From an uncultured Cocleimonas sp. (GTDB lineage Bacteria; Pseudomonadota; Gammaproteobacteria; Thiotrichales; Thiotrichaceae): a DNA stretch of 44,290 nucleotides. Of this stretch, positions 19,601-25,984 are shown one piece after another. Made by a program: the position numbers and the translations under genes. Location: NCBI GenBank assembly GCA_937929875.1, contig CALFUP010000039.1, positions 1 to 44,290 of the forward strand. Reading direction: 5' to 3'. The stretch's first letter is position 1; each line of letters opens with the position of its first letter. The notes beneath the pieces are model-generated. The model was not told the DNA's origin. It searched no databases and saw only the letters and a list, made by a program, of their open reading frames with translations.

Positions 19601-19662
19601 ACTAAAAATATACAGGCTAAAAATACACTGATTATCTTATTTGTTGAGTACTTTGATGACAC
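13657..19662 (-). CDS. Bacterial alpha-2-macroglobulin lipoprotein (YfhM type, thioester-containing)
   Basis: Large periplasmic protease trap thought to protect the cell after envelope damage, paired with PbpC. The signal ends in lipobox LVAC with lipidated Cys23. Residues about 24-100 form an acidic, Gln-rich linker. An Ig-like domain follows near 110-200, then a long series of macroglobulin domains, including GYIYGERGVWRPGDNIFLTF near residue 690. The alpha-2-macroglobulin signature (YFGPFNLKAGE, LPPYLGAVRVMLVAGN) lies near 1300-1330. The thioester is intact: GCLEQ with Cys1511 and Gln1514, in a helical domain whose helices continue to about 1800. At 2001 residues it is clearly longer than E. 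coli YfhM (about 1650). A highly acidic insert (EEENEDDDSKKRR) lies near residue 1285. Confidence 0.93.
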   Translation of the reverse strand: MSSKYSTNKIISVFLACIFLVACGGGTTENKSEKAQETAAEAVADRVSSDLNAATNEDQSSQDQTIPINGELQNDAEGVSEDVVVITEQNSTEQKNTNQDPFNWNKLSGTHTQGIVSKNSPIQISFNRDVVDESLVNKDASKVMFISPAIDGKPIFKSKSKIVWQPKEPLLPGTNYKVSIKPKGLKDVPAKVAPFQFSFNVIPLEYQINTFGLTSISDSADEMMLKGQLLVSDSINEKAVPPILTAKLQDQVLPIEWLHDSNGKEHNFVIRDIKRDSFESTLKLIWNTKSINIKGSGQKDISIPSVDTFEITNINVIHGSTQSIPYVEVRFSDELDRSQNLKGLVELAKNKYSTRITGNVINIYPKRNITGNYTVRLHKGIKAKNSNKVLSEKVEQSVSFNDTKPQIKFAGKGSILPPNSVLDIPFDAVGVNSVDVTAFKIYPENIAQFLQLNGLSGSAEIQRGGRYLWRKTIPLKPADPNQWNRFSFNVTDLMKEHPGGLLRLSISIKRRHSTYSCPSTTTAADQKIPPIQNWEDYGVSEASGWDGISDYYEGSNPNNYNWGDRNDPCKDSYYRYGTNKTESSQNFIASNIGLITKQDAQGNLQVISTDIRTAKPLTGTEFEVRNFQGQVIAEGTSDGSGFANIELSDTPFLLVAKKFEDTTYLKLNAKTALAVSHFDVGGDKIKKGLKGYIYGERGVWRPGDNIFLTFVLQNKSTSDLKKVKLPEKYPVTMQLIDPQGRIVKTKTSTNSVGGFYAFNFKTAEKAQTGNWLVKAFVGGSTFSKSLMIETVRPNRLKVELSFKNKADDGADAGTSKDNKDAEVLYSSDGEVSGTLYSQWLHGATANKLKADISVKFDKKKTKFGKYTDYVFDDPARSLRSKDQALLKGRLDEEGYLRFNKALKVDGKPAGMLKAKFTTRVFEEGGAFSISRSSVDYHPYENYVGLKLPKGDATRGMLLTDIMHTVNLASLNAKGEDVSLDKVQVSLYKVHWKWWWDKSADSLAQYADKRQRQLLQQDIVNTTDGSGEWKFQIKYPQWGRYLIRACDLEGNHCTGKTVYIDWPGWAGRAQEEGSGAASRLNLFSDKSAYSVGQTATIQLPAAAQGRALLTVETGSQILEQRWVDFEQAAKKEGQENRVQFKINITEKMAPNIYVHMTLLQPHEGKSNDRPIRLYGIIPIEVSNPKSYLLPKIEASNEWRPESKQKVKVSESNGFAMNYTLAVVDEGLLGLTSFKTPNLHRYFYRKEALGIKTWDLFDDVVGAYGGKLERMLAIGGGDEEENEDDDSKKRRFPPVVKYFGPFNLKAGETAEHEVELPPYLGAVRVMLVAGNASDDTAAYGKTQQSIFVRQPLMLQTSLPRVLGPDESVSVPVSLFVMDEAIKEVKVSIKTDDLVSPVDSDEQVIKIDKIGEKTAFIKIKTGHRSGKTQLTFTVTAGANGEHTSSKEVNMDIRRANQETTRTVTKVIEPNTSWDKKIDAFGLTGTNQAVLELSSVPSLNLKKRLGYLVRYPHGCLEQTTSAVFPQLYLSNVTDLSDKQKLETENHIRSAIDKLQRFQLASGDLTYWPGGGANNSNAWASIYAGHFLLEAQKLGYVIPTGLLGKWLNYQSSAAQQYVVASSEYSHVQAYRLYVLALAGKPQLGAMNRLREAANVATTESTSNRSLNKKGRWLLASAYQAASQPAAAQALVQGMSLDVAEVKQSDRTFSSTLGDLGLRLENLVALNKKQDANQLLERIASQMSGDQYQNTQGIAWALMGVSRYLDGDTSSFSAKLNEDGSATDIKSKKSFISTRLIKADAKVTVENTSDVKLFANLLSSGVPIAGNEITQEKGLDMTVSFASRSDDDKKKWETVSNQSAWRVVQGNDTMISVTVRNTNNFTVENIALTIPAAAGLEILSSTEQASNKSKYDYRDLRDDRIHYYFPLKKGESKTFKLQANASYQGRYYQPAISAEAMYDGNIKATQKGRWLDIVKEISGAEPKPIEAVEAIESVVESAVEAAAESAQ

Positions 19663-19755
19663 TGATTTATCCCCTAAGATGAATATATTAAAAAAGCTCT
19701 ACTGAATCTCTCTTGTTTAGAAACATAATCAGAACTAATTTTTAATAACTATATC

Positions 19756-19769
19756 AGTTTGTACAAACT
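19756..19769. promoter_or_regulatory. 14-bp perfect palindrome upstream of the alpha-2-macroglobulin gene
   Basis: AGTTTGTACAAACT equals its own complement and lies about 95 bases before the start of the macroglobulin gene. Its position suits an operator for a dimeric regulator. No regulator can be named. Confidence 0.35.
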
Positions 19770-19888
19770 CTCATGCGGATGTTTTATTGTTATAGTTTGG
19801 AGATTATGTGCAGATAAGACATCCAGAATGTTGCTTAGTTTCACACTGCAAAGCGTAAACTATTAGCTAGAAATCAACGAATATGATC

Positions 19889-19905
19889 AAAAAGTAGGGG
19901 GGTGT
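19889..19905 (+). repeat. G-tract repeat, copy 6
   Basis: AAAAAGTAGGGGGGTGT followed by ACTTCGG. It lies in the 378-base gap between the alpha-2-macroglobulin and M14 peptidase genes, antisense to both. Confidence 0.85.
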
Positions 19906-19914
19906 ACTTCGGCA

Positions 19915-19959
19915 AGCTCAGTACGGGTCATTTCGACTTAGCTCAATACGAGTCATTTC
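19915..19959 (+). repeat. Two tandem copies of a 20-base unit
   Basis: AGCTCAGTACGGGTCATTTC (19915-19934) and AGCTCAATACGAGTCATTTC (19940-19959) differ at two positions and are separated by GACTT. They directly follow repeat copy 6. Apart from these and the palindrome at 19756, I see nothing further in the 19663-20040 gap. Confidence 0.6.
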
Positions 19960-20040
19960 TATTTTGCTAACTACAAGTACTCAAGAGAGCTATCATTTTT
20001 TATAAATTTCATTTTCTCCTTACTAATCAATCTATCGTTG

Positions 20041-20964
20041 TTACGCTGAATCTACTTTCAACACATAATCTAATCCACTACATACCGCAGCTACTTGTGC
20101 TTGAATACATATCTCATCATCGATTTTGGGGCTATCAGGATAAACTTCAGTCGTTGTACTGTAAATACAATCTGTCACACCTGTGGCTAGTCCTAGCTTT
20201 GAAATATCGTAATTAATGACACCATTTTGAGTTGTTTGAACCCCAATAATTTTTCCATTTTCATCAGCGGGGGCTATATGCGTTACTTTACTCACACCTT
20301 GTATAATTGCTGTTTGAAAATCGTCTGCAGGTTTTTCACTATCACCAACAAGATATAAGCCGTCAGGAATATCCCAATGAGGTTGATGGATATTATCCCG
20401 CGCAGCTAGTGCAGGTCTAAACTCGCTATTATCAGTATCTGTAGTTTCATGCAGATCAATATGCACCAAAAAATCGATAGCGTGAGTCTTCAAATAACTC
20501 ATCAATAATAGTGCTTCTTCAGCTTCGCCATCTTCTGTAAATGATCGATTTGGATCAACTGTATAGGGATTCCAACGATTTATGGTTTCATAACCCCAAG
20601 GACTGACACAGGGCGCTACCAAGATATTAAAGTGTTCGCTGTATTTAAGCGCTGCGGTTTCTAAAAACCTGATTGCACCTTGTACTCCGCTAGTCTCATA
20701 ACCATGTACACCGCCGGTGATTAATACATTAGGTTTGTGTGGTTGCCAATCGCGTGTTTTTACCAGAAACAGGGGATACTTTTCAGGTGCATAAGAGAGG
20801 GCACCGTACTTTTCTATTTCAAACTCTTTTTTAAGCGGTTCTAATTTATCAAGTACTTCATCTTGATATGGGCGCTTCAGAACTTGCTGTGATAACCATT
20901 CCGCTTTGTCATTATCATTCCATGCTTGGTCAATTGACCCTATCGGGTATTGCTTCTCATTCAT
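20041..20964 (-). CDS. M14-family zinc carboxypeptidase / AstE-AspA-like hydrolase
   Basis: Zinc hydrolase of the carboxypeptidase A fold. The first two zinc ligands are His87 and Glu90 in GGVHGYETSG. The region VHIDLHETTDTD (residues 167-178) supplies the third ligand and is typical of the succinylglutamate desuccinylase/aspartoacylase branch. A Glu in TTEVYPDSP (residue 273) sits where the catalytic Glu is expected. There is no signal peptide, which argues for a cytoplasmic amidohydrolase or peptidase. At 307 residues it is complete. No arginine-catabolism genes lie nearby, so AstE itself is unlikely. The MocR regulator gene lies upstream on the same strand, but a repeat separates them. Confidence 0.8.
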   Translation of the reverse strand: MNEKQYPIGSIDQAWNDNDKAEWLSQQVLKRPYQDEVLDKLEPLKKEFEIEKYGALSYAPEKYPLFLVKTRDWQPHKPNVLITGGVHGYETSGVQGAIRFLETAALKYSEHFNILVAPCVSPWGYETINRWNPYTVDPNRSFTEDGEAEEALLLMSYLKTHAIDFLVHIDLHETTDTDNSEFRPALAARDNIHQPHWDIPDGLYLVGDSEKPADDFQTAIIQGVSKVTHIAPADENGKIIGVQTTQNGVINYDISKLGLATGVTDCIYSTTTEVYPDSPKIDDEICIQAQVAAVCSGLDYVLKVDSA

Positions 20965-21100
20965 TTTTAAAACGCGCCTATATTAGTTATTAACACCAAA
21001 GTTAGTTATAAACAGCAAAATCAAACTATTTGATCGATTTATCATAACTATACTGGATACGTTTTTAAAGTAGAACAAAGCTACAAGCTAGTCTTAAAGC

Positions 21101-21117
21101 ACACCCCCCCACTTTTT
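21101..21117 (-). repeat. G-tract repeat, copy 7
   Basis: AAAAAGTGGGGGGGTGT on the minus strand, followed by GCTTTAAG. It lies between the MocR gene and the M14 gene, in the sense direction of both. Confidence 0.85.
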
Positions 21118-21182
21118 GATGGTTTTATTCTATGTAAGTGACTGTTAACAATTAATATACAGCTAGTTCTTTCTCGTTAACA

Positions 21183-22616
21183 TCAAACTGCCTTTACAGT
21201 AGAAGCTTCTAAAAGTAACTTTGCTTGATCACCAATAGTCTTAATTGCTGTTTCAATTTTTTCATTAGGTACTGCTGAATAGTTTAAACGCAGGCAGTTT
21301 TTATATTTTCCATTTGCAGAAAACAATGGGCCAGGTGCAATGCCAATATTGAAAGTATGCAGATTTTTATTTAATTTAAAACTATCAATCTCTTTGGGCA
21401 TTTCTACCCACAAACAAATCCCTCCTTGTGGGTAACTTATCTTTGTCTCTTCAGGAAAGTATCGGTGTACCCAATTAATCATGATGTCGCGGCCACGTTG
21501 ATAATGCTGTTTGGCATAACGTGTATGTTTTTCGTACAGACCCTGTTTGACAAATTCAGCCATCGCCATTTGTGGCAAAGTAGCAGAGCCCAATGTTGTT
21601 ATGAATTTAAGATGAGTTAATAACTTCACGTAACCGCCCGCCGCTACCCAACCAACACGTAAACCGGGTGCCACTGTTTTTGAGAAAGATGAGCACATTA
21701 ATACGCGACCTTCTGTGTCAAACGACTTAATCGTTGAAGGCCTTGGTTTCTGAAAAGCCAAATCTGCCCAGATATCATCTTCAATGATGACAAAGTCATA
21801 ACGTGAAGCTAACGCTAATAGTTTCTTCTTTTTATCTTCAGGCATTAAATAACCCAATGGATTATTGGCGTTTGGTACTAATTGAATGGCTTTAATTGGC
21901 CACTGCTCTAAAGCTAATTCAAATGCAGATAAGCTGATGCCAGTCTCTGGATGCGTTGGAATTTCAATGACTTTTAGATCGTTTGATTGTATCGCTTGCA
22001 TCGAACCATAAAAACTAGGTGAATCAATCGCAACGATATCACCAGGTTTAGTCACCGCCTTTAGGCTTAGCGATAAAGCCTCTTGGCAACCACTGGTGAT
22101 TACAATGTCGTCAGGATGTGAGTAACAGCCCGACGTTTGCATTAATCGTGCAATTTGCTCACGAAGTTGAAGTAAGCCCTTTCCTTTAGCATTCTCATAC
22201 ATACGTTGAGGTTGATGTCGTGCAATATCAGCGAAGATCCGATGAAATGGCTTTAGCGTTTTAAAACTTGTATTTGGTGCGCCACTACCTAGCGCTATAA
22301 AATTATGCGTATTTTCTGTGGTAGTAAGATTCAGCACCTCATCCCAATAAACAACCTCCACGGGTTTCTGCTCAGGCCGACTGATATCGGGCAATAAATC
22401 AGTATTTTGTATCTGTTGTACGTAATAACCAGACTTCGGTTTACTAATAACGACACCTGTATCTTCCAATAATCTATACGCCTCTTGCACCGTAGAAATA
22501 CTGACACCGCGAATCGCGCTCATATCACGCATTGAGGGCAACTTTTGACCTGGCTGGTAATAGCCATGCTCAATACTGTCTTTTAACTCTGTTGAAAATT
22601 GCTCGTATAACTTCAT
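21183..22616 (-). CDS. MocR/PdxR-family transcriptional regulator (GntR HTH fused to aminotransferase fold)
   Basis: The N-terminal winged helix spans roughly residues 5-68 (DSIEHGYYQPGQKLPSMRDMS, SISTVQEAYRLLEDTGVV). It is followed by a class-I aminotransferase-like domain with NPLGYLMP, the DDIWADLAF segment, and SSFSKTVAPGLRVGW, whose Lys313 should hold pyridoxal phosphate. I chose the ATG at 22616 (MKLYEQFSTEL), which begins at the HTH as in relatives; an ATG 15 codons upstream adds a hydrophobic leader without a ribosome site. The result is 477 residues. It is divergent from the DUF1127 gene, and MocR proteins often control a divergent neighbour, so that gene is a plausible target. The ligand is unknown. 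Confidence 0.88.
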   Translation of the reverse strand: MKLYEQFSTELKDSIEHGYYQPGQKLPSMRDMSAIRGVSISTVQEAYRLLEDTGVVISKPKSGYYVQQIQNTDLLPDISRPEQKPVEVVYWDEVLNLTTTENTHNFIALGSGAPNTSFKTLKPFHRIFADIARHQPQRMYENAKGKGLLQLREQIARLMQTSGCYSHPDDIVITSGCQEALSLSLKAVTKPGDIVAIDSPSFYGSMQAIQSNDLKVIEIPTHPETGISLSAFELALEQWPIKAIQLVPNANNPLGYLMPEDKKKKLLALASRYDFVIIEDDIWADLAFQKPRPSTIKSFDTEGRVLMCSSFSKTVAPGLRVGWVAAGGYVKLLTHLKFITTLGSATLPQMAMAEFVKQGLYEKHTRYAKQHYQRGRDIMINWVHRYFPEETKISYPQGGICLWVEMPKEIDSFKLNKNLHTFNIGIAPGPLFSANGKYKNCLRLNYSAVPNEKIETAIKTIGDQAKLLLEASTVKAV

Positions 22617-22826
22617 TTTAGTCACATACTTTTCTATATTAGTGAGTAAAACACAGAGCATGACAGATTATCAATTGATAATTTAAACACAGTACAGATC
22701 TCATTATTATGAGCGATACAGATCATGAATATGACAACTGTATTGTAAAAATAAAGTATTTCTTGAGTCTGTAATGTATTTACACCGAGCTCTATTGTTA
22801 TTCCAACGATTCAAAAAGGAATAACC

Positions 22827-23087
22827 ATGAAAACACTCATAAATGAATTCAGCCCATTTACAGTCATTGCCAAGTGCCTAAATCAGTTACACAACTATAA
22901 GCTTCTCATTAATAGCAGAAACGCATTGGCTAGATTAGATGATGATATGTTGAAAGATATTGGCTTAACTAGAGCAGAAGCAGAAGAAGAGGCAGCAAAG
23001 CCTTTTTGGAAGAACGAATTAAAAAAGACCATAATAAAAGACGATTCAAAACCATCTAATAAACTGGCTAAATTGCATTCAAATTAG
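22827..23087 (+). CDS. Small DUF1127 (YjiS-like) protein
   Basis: An 86-residue protein with a DUF1127 core near residues 28-58: NSRNALARLDDDMLKDIGLTRAEAEEEA. The domain is a short helix pair rich in Arg, Leu and Asp, ending in the typical phrase IGLTRAEAE followed by FWKN. Relatives have been implicated in RNA maturation and phosphate or carbon metabolism in alphaproteobacteria, but function is poorly settled. A clear AAAGGA lies seven bases before the start. The gene is divergent from the MocR-type regulator, which may control it. A repeat copy follows 12 bases after the stop. Confidence 0.78.
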   Translation: MKTLINEFSPFTVIAKCLNQLHNYKLLINSRNALARLDDDMLKDIGLTRAEAEEEAAKPFWKNELKKTIIKDDSKPSNKLAKLHSN

Positions 23088-23099
23088 TTAGAAACACTC

Positions 23100-23116
23100 A
23101 AAAAGTAGGGGGGTGT
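23100..23116 (+). repeat. G-tract repeat, copy 8
   Basis: AAAAAGTAGGGGGGTGT followed by CATTTTT. It lies in the 66-base convergent gap between the DUF1127 gene and the methyltransferase gene. Confidence 0.85.
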
Positions 23117-23153
23117 CATTTTTCGAATACGAATCAGTAAATAAAAAGAGGAC

Positions 23154-23741
23154 TTACTTGACCGCTAGATGAATGGTGTAAGCTGCACCTTGCTTTAACT
23201 TCTTATAATTACCAAACACTTCTTTTAAATTACGCTTCATGTATTGGCGCAGGCCATTTACAGTTACAAGGTATAACTTACCGTCTTTGTTTAAGTGTTT
23301 ATGCGCATCGTGTAGCATTAACGACATCATTTCTTTTCCTACTTTAGCGGGTACATTTGATGCAACCACATCAAAACGTTGCTTTGACTCTATGTGTTGA
23401 AAACCGTTACTTAACATTGCTTGAGCATTGCTTATATTATTATTCTTTGCGTTTTTGTTACTGTATTCAACGGCCATAAAGTCTTTATCGACGAGTATCG
23501 TATTGCCTTGTGGCGCAAGCTTTGCCATGGTTAAACCAATTGGACCATAACCACAACCCAAATCAAAACAATCATCCGTAGGATTGATTTCCATATACTT
23601 CATTAATAACTTTGTACCAGAATCAATTTCACGCGGAGAAAAAATACCCCAAGTCGTTTGGTAGTTAAGTGTTTGCTCACAGAGTGTGTCTGAAAACTTA
23701 ATATCTTTACGATATTCGTCGAGTTGTTTTTGATCTAACAT
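23154..23741 (-). CDS. Class I SAM-dependent methyltransferase (RsmC-like small domain)
   Basis: A 195-residue protein with a Rossmann methyltransferase core. Motif I is DDCFDLGCGYGPIGLTMAKL (residues about 56-75), followed by the acidic strand NTILVDKDFMAVEYSNKNAKNN. It resembles the MTS domain of RsmC-type rRNA guanine-N2 methyltransferases, including GIFSPREIDSGTKLLMKY near the N-terminus. Motif IV, normally NPPF in that family, reads SNVPAK here, so the target base or even the substrate may differ. The last gene of a minus-strand run purE-purK-sirB2, separated from sirB2 by 85 bases that include an imperfect hairpin (23771-23799). No clear ribosome site. Confidence 0.72.
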   Translation of the reverse strand: MLDQKQLDEYRKDIKFSDTLCEQTLNYQTTWGIFSPREIDSGTKLLMKYMEINPTDDCFDLGCGYGPIGLTMAKLAPQGNTILVDKDFMAVEYSNKNAKNNNISNAQAMLSNGFQHIESKQRFDVVASNVPAKVGKEMMSLMLHDAHKHLNKDGKLYLVTVNGLRQYMKRNLKEVFGNYKKLKQGAAYTIHLAVK

Positions 23742-23826
23742 TTTATAGGTACTGGAAGCTGGGTTAGTTTTAGCCCCTATCTACGCGTAAATAGGGCTAG
23801 GATGAAGACGGACGTGTTTAAAAACT

Positions 23827-24201
23827 TTAGAAGAAAGCAGGGACTAGATGTTTTCCTAGCATATAGGCATATGCCAATGCAGCAAGCCCTAATAACCATA
23901 AAACTGAAGCGACTGCCTTAGATAAACCTTGCTTAAGAGCAACACCACCCAAAATTACAAATGCTAATAAGCATATAATTTTAGTGATGATGAAACTATT
24001 ACTGAACGGAATATCTTTTAAATGAGCGGTATACAAGCCTAATAAAACCAAAACTAATACTAATGTATGGTTTATCGCTGTAAGCACAACTGAACTCAAT
24101 CTAGCTGAGCTGGCTAACATAAGGCCACCACGGATGATGTAAAAAAGGGCAACAAGAATGGCTATGCCAGAATGTGCTTTTGCTAATACGAACGGGTCCA
24201 T
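23827..24201 (-). CDS. SirB2-family membrane protein
   Basis: A 124-residue integral membrane protein with four hydrophobic segments, matching the SirB2 pattern: KAHSGIAILVALFYIIRGGLML at the N-terminus, AINHTLVLVLVLLGLYTA in the middle, and ITKIICLLAFVILGGVALKQG then LLGLAALAYAYMLGK at the end. SirB2 was named from regulation of Salmonella invasion genes, but the biochemical role is unknown. AAAGGAA seven bases before the ATG is a good ribosome site. It begins 23 bases after purK ends and is probably co-transcribed with purEK. Confidence 0.75.
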   Translation of the reverse strand: MDPFVLAKAHSGIAILVALFYIIRGGLMLASSARLSSVVLTAINHTLVLVLVLLGLYTAHLKDIPFSNSFIITKIICLLAFVILGGVALKQGLSKAVASVLWLLGLAALAYAYMLGKHLVPAFF

Positions 24202-24224
24202 GATTTTCCTTTAAGTTATACTTT

Positions 24225-25382
24225 TTAATCAGCTGCTAAATTGTTAAATATAGCTTCAGCTTGTTGTTGTGCATCTTCTGTGGTTTCTGCCAAAGTACAG
24301 AAATGTCCCATTTTACGACCTTTGCGTGCTTCTGCTTTACCGTATAAATGTAATTTGGTTATTTTATTTTCTAGTAAGTTCTGCCATTTTGGTTGAGACA
24401 TTTCTTCATTTTTATTAATCCAAAGGTCCCCTAACATATTTGTCATCACTACGGGTGATAGCAATTTGCTGTCGCCAAAAGGTAAGCCACAAACCATTCT
24501 CACTTGCTGTTCAAATTGCGAAGTTAGGCACGCATCAATAGTGAAATGACCACTATTATGGGTGCGTGGCGCCATTTCATTAACCAGTAATTCACCTTGT
24601 TTGGTAACAAAGAACTCAACCGCTAACACACCAATGTAATCTAATTTATCTGCAATTCGTTTAGCTGCTGCTTGAGCTGCAATAATTATAGTTGTATCTA
24701 CTTTTGCAGGACATACACTCTGGTAAAGAATACCGTCTTTATGAATATTCTCCGATACTGGAAAACAATGTGATTCTCCAAGTTGGTTTCTACCAAGGAC
24801 TACAGAAATCTCACAATCAAGATCGATACGCTGTTCTAGCACACAGGCAACTTGACCTGTTTCTTTATATGCCGCTTCAACGTCATCAGCGCTGTTGATT
24901 GTTTGCTGACCTTTACCGTCGTAACCAAAACGTGCTGTTTTTAATATGGCAGGAAAGCTTAAATCTTTTACAGCAGCTGCAATATCAGAATTGGTATTGA
25001 TGACTCCGTAAGGAACAGGTAACAAGCCACATGACAAAATAAACTCTTTTTCGACAATGCGATCTTGTGCTTTTTCAACGGCATTAGCTGACGGATGGAC
25101 TGGTACGCTTTCAGCTAATTTATTTAACACATCTGCAGGGATATTTTCAAATTCAGTGGTTATAACATCGCATTGTTCTGACATTTCAATTAATGCGTGT
25201 TCGTCGTTATAAGCCGCGATAATATGTTTATCTGCCAGTTGACCTGCGGGACTGCCAGTATCTGGCTCTAACACAATTACTTTATAACCCATGTTACGTG
25301 CAGCAATTGTGAACATTCGACCCAGTTGGCCACCGCCTAACATACCAAGTGTGGCGCCAGGGAGTAATGTAGGTAAAGACAT
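24225..25382 (-). CDS. purK: 5-(carboxyamino)imidazole ribonucleotide synthase
   Basis: ATP-grasp enzyme of purine synthesis that carboxylates AIR to N5-CAIR using ATP and bicarbonate. The N-terminus GATLGMLGGGQLGRMFTIAARNMGYKV is diagnostic. The ATP-grasp core contains FPAILKTARFGYDGKGQQ and the metal-binding VNEMAPRTHNSGHFTIDACLTSQFEQ. The length of 385 is normal. It starts six bases after purE ends, so the two genes form one transcription unit, as in many bacteria. Confidence 0.96.
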   Translation of the reverse strand: MSLPTLLPGATLGMLGGGQLGRMFTIAARNMGYKVIVLEPDTGSPAGQLADKHIIAAYNDEHALIEMSEQCDVITTEFENIPADVLNKLAESVPVHPSANAVEKAQDRIVEKEFILSCGLLPVPYGVINTNSDIAAAVKDLSFPAILKTARFGYDGKGQQTINSADDVEAAYKETGQVACVLEQRIDLDCEISVVLGRNQLGESHCFPVSENIHKDGILYQSVCPAKVDTTIIIAAQAAAKRIADKLDYIGVLAVEFFVTKQGELLVNEMAPRTHNSGHFTIDACLTSQFEQQVRMVCGLPFGDSKLLSPVVMTNMLGDLWINKNEEMSQPKWQNLLENKITKLHLYGKAEARKGRKMGHFCTLAETTEDAQQQAEAIFNNLAAD

Positions 25383-25388
25383 AATTGA

Positions 25389-25880
25389 TTACTCTGGAGG
25401 AAGTGTCATTTGTAACGCTTTTTGAGATTGCGTTGTACGGAATTCTTCAAGTTTTTCTAATAGCGATTCATCATTATTCGCCAATAACGATACCGCGAAT
25501 AAAGCGGCATTAGCAGCGCCAGCTTCGCCAATAGCAAATGTGGCTACGGGAATTCCTGCAGGCATCTGAACTATTGAGTGTAATGAATCAGTGCCTTGTA
25601 AATAGCGGGAAGGTACTGGTACACCAAGTATAGGAATAATTGTTTTAGACGCTAACATACCAGGCAAATGCGCTGCACCACCCGCACCAGCGATGATGGC
25701 TTTTAAGCCTCGCTCTTTTGCAGTACTTGCGTATTCAAACAATAAATCAGGTGTACGATGAGCTGATACAACTTTGTACTCATGTGGGATGCCAAATGCT
25801 TCCAGTTGCTCGACTGCTTTAGCCATAATAGGCCAATCGCTATTACTTCCCATTACAACGCCAACCACTGCCTTCGTCAT
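25389..25880 (-). CDS. purE: N5-CAIR mutase
   Basis: Converts the N5-CAIR made by PurK to CAIR in purine synthesis; the protein forms an octamer in the cytoplasm. Recognised by [22 protein letters not shown] at residues 10-31, [15 protein letters not shown] with the catalytic His, [16 protein letters not shown], and [34 protein letters not shown]. At 163 residues it is the bacterial class I form. It is the first gene of the purE-purK-sirB2 run, with GGAATAACC just before the ATG. Confidence 0.97.
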   Translation of the reverse strand: MTKAVVGVVMGSNSDWPIMAKAVEQLEAFGIPHEYKVVSAHRTPDLLFEYASTAKERGLKAIIAGAGGAAHLPGMLASKTIIPILGVPVPSRYLQGTDSLHSIVQMPAGIPVATFAIGEAGAANAALFAVSLLANNDESLLEKLEEFRTTQSQKALQMTLPPE

Positions 25881-25984
25881 GGTTATTCCTTAAATCACAC
25901 GAAACGAAACATTATAACTTGAAAGTTTAGGATTGGCATAATCTTAAATTATTAATGCCAATTTCTGACTGACAGTTATGAAGA

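Noticed and set aside
23771-23799. Hairpin between sirB2 and the methyltransferase gene as a terminator
   Set aside because: The stem TAGCCC/GGGCTA has a bulge, and neither strand has a T-run after it.
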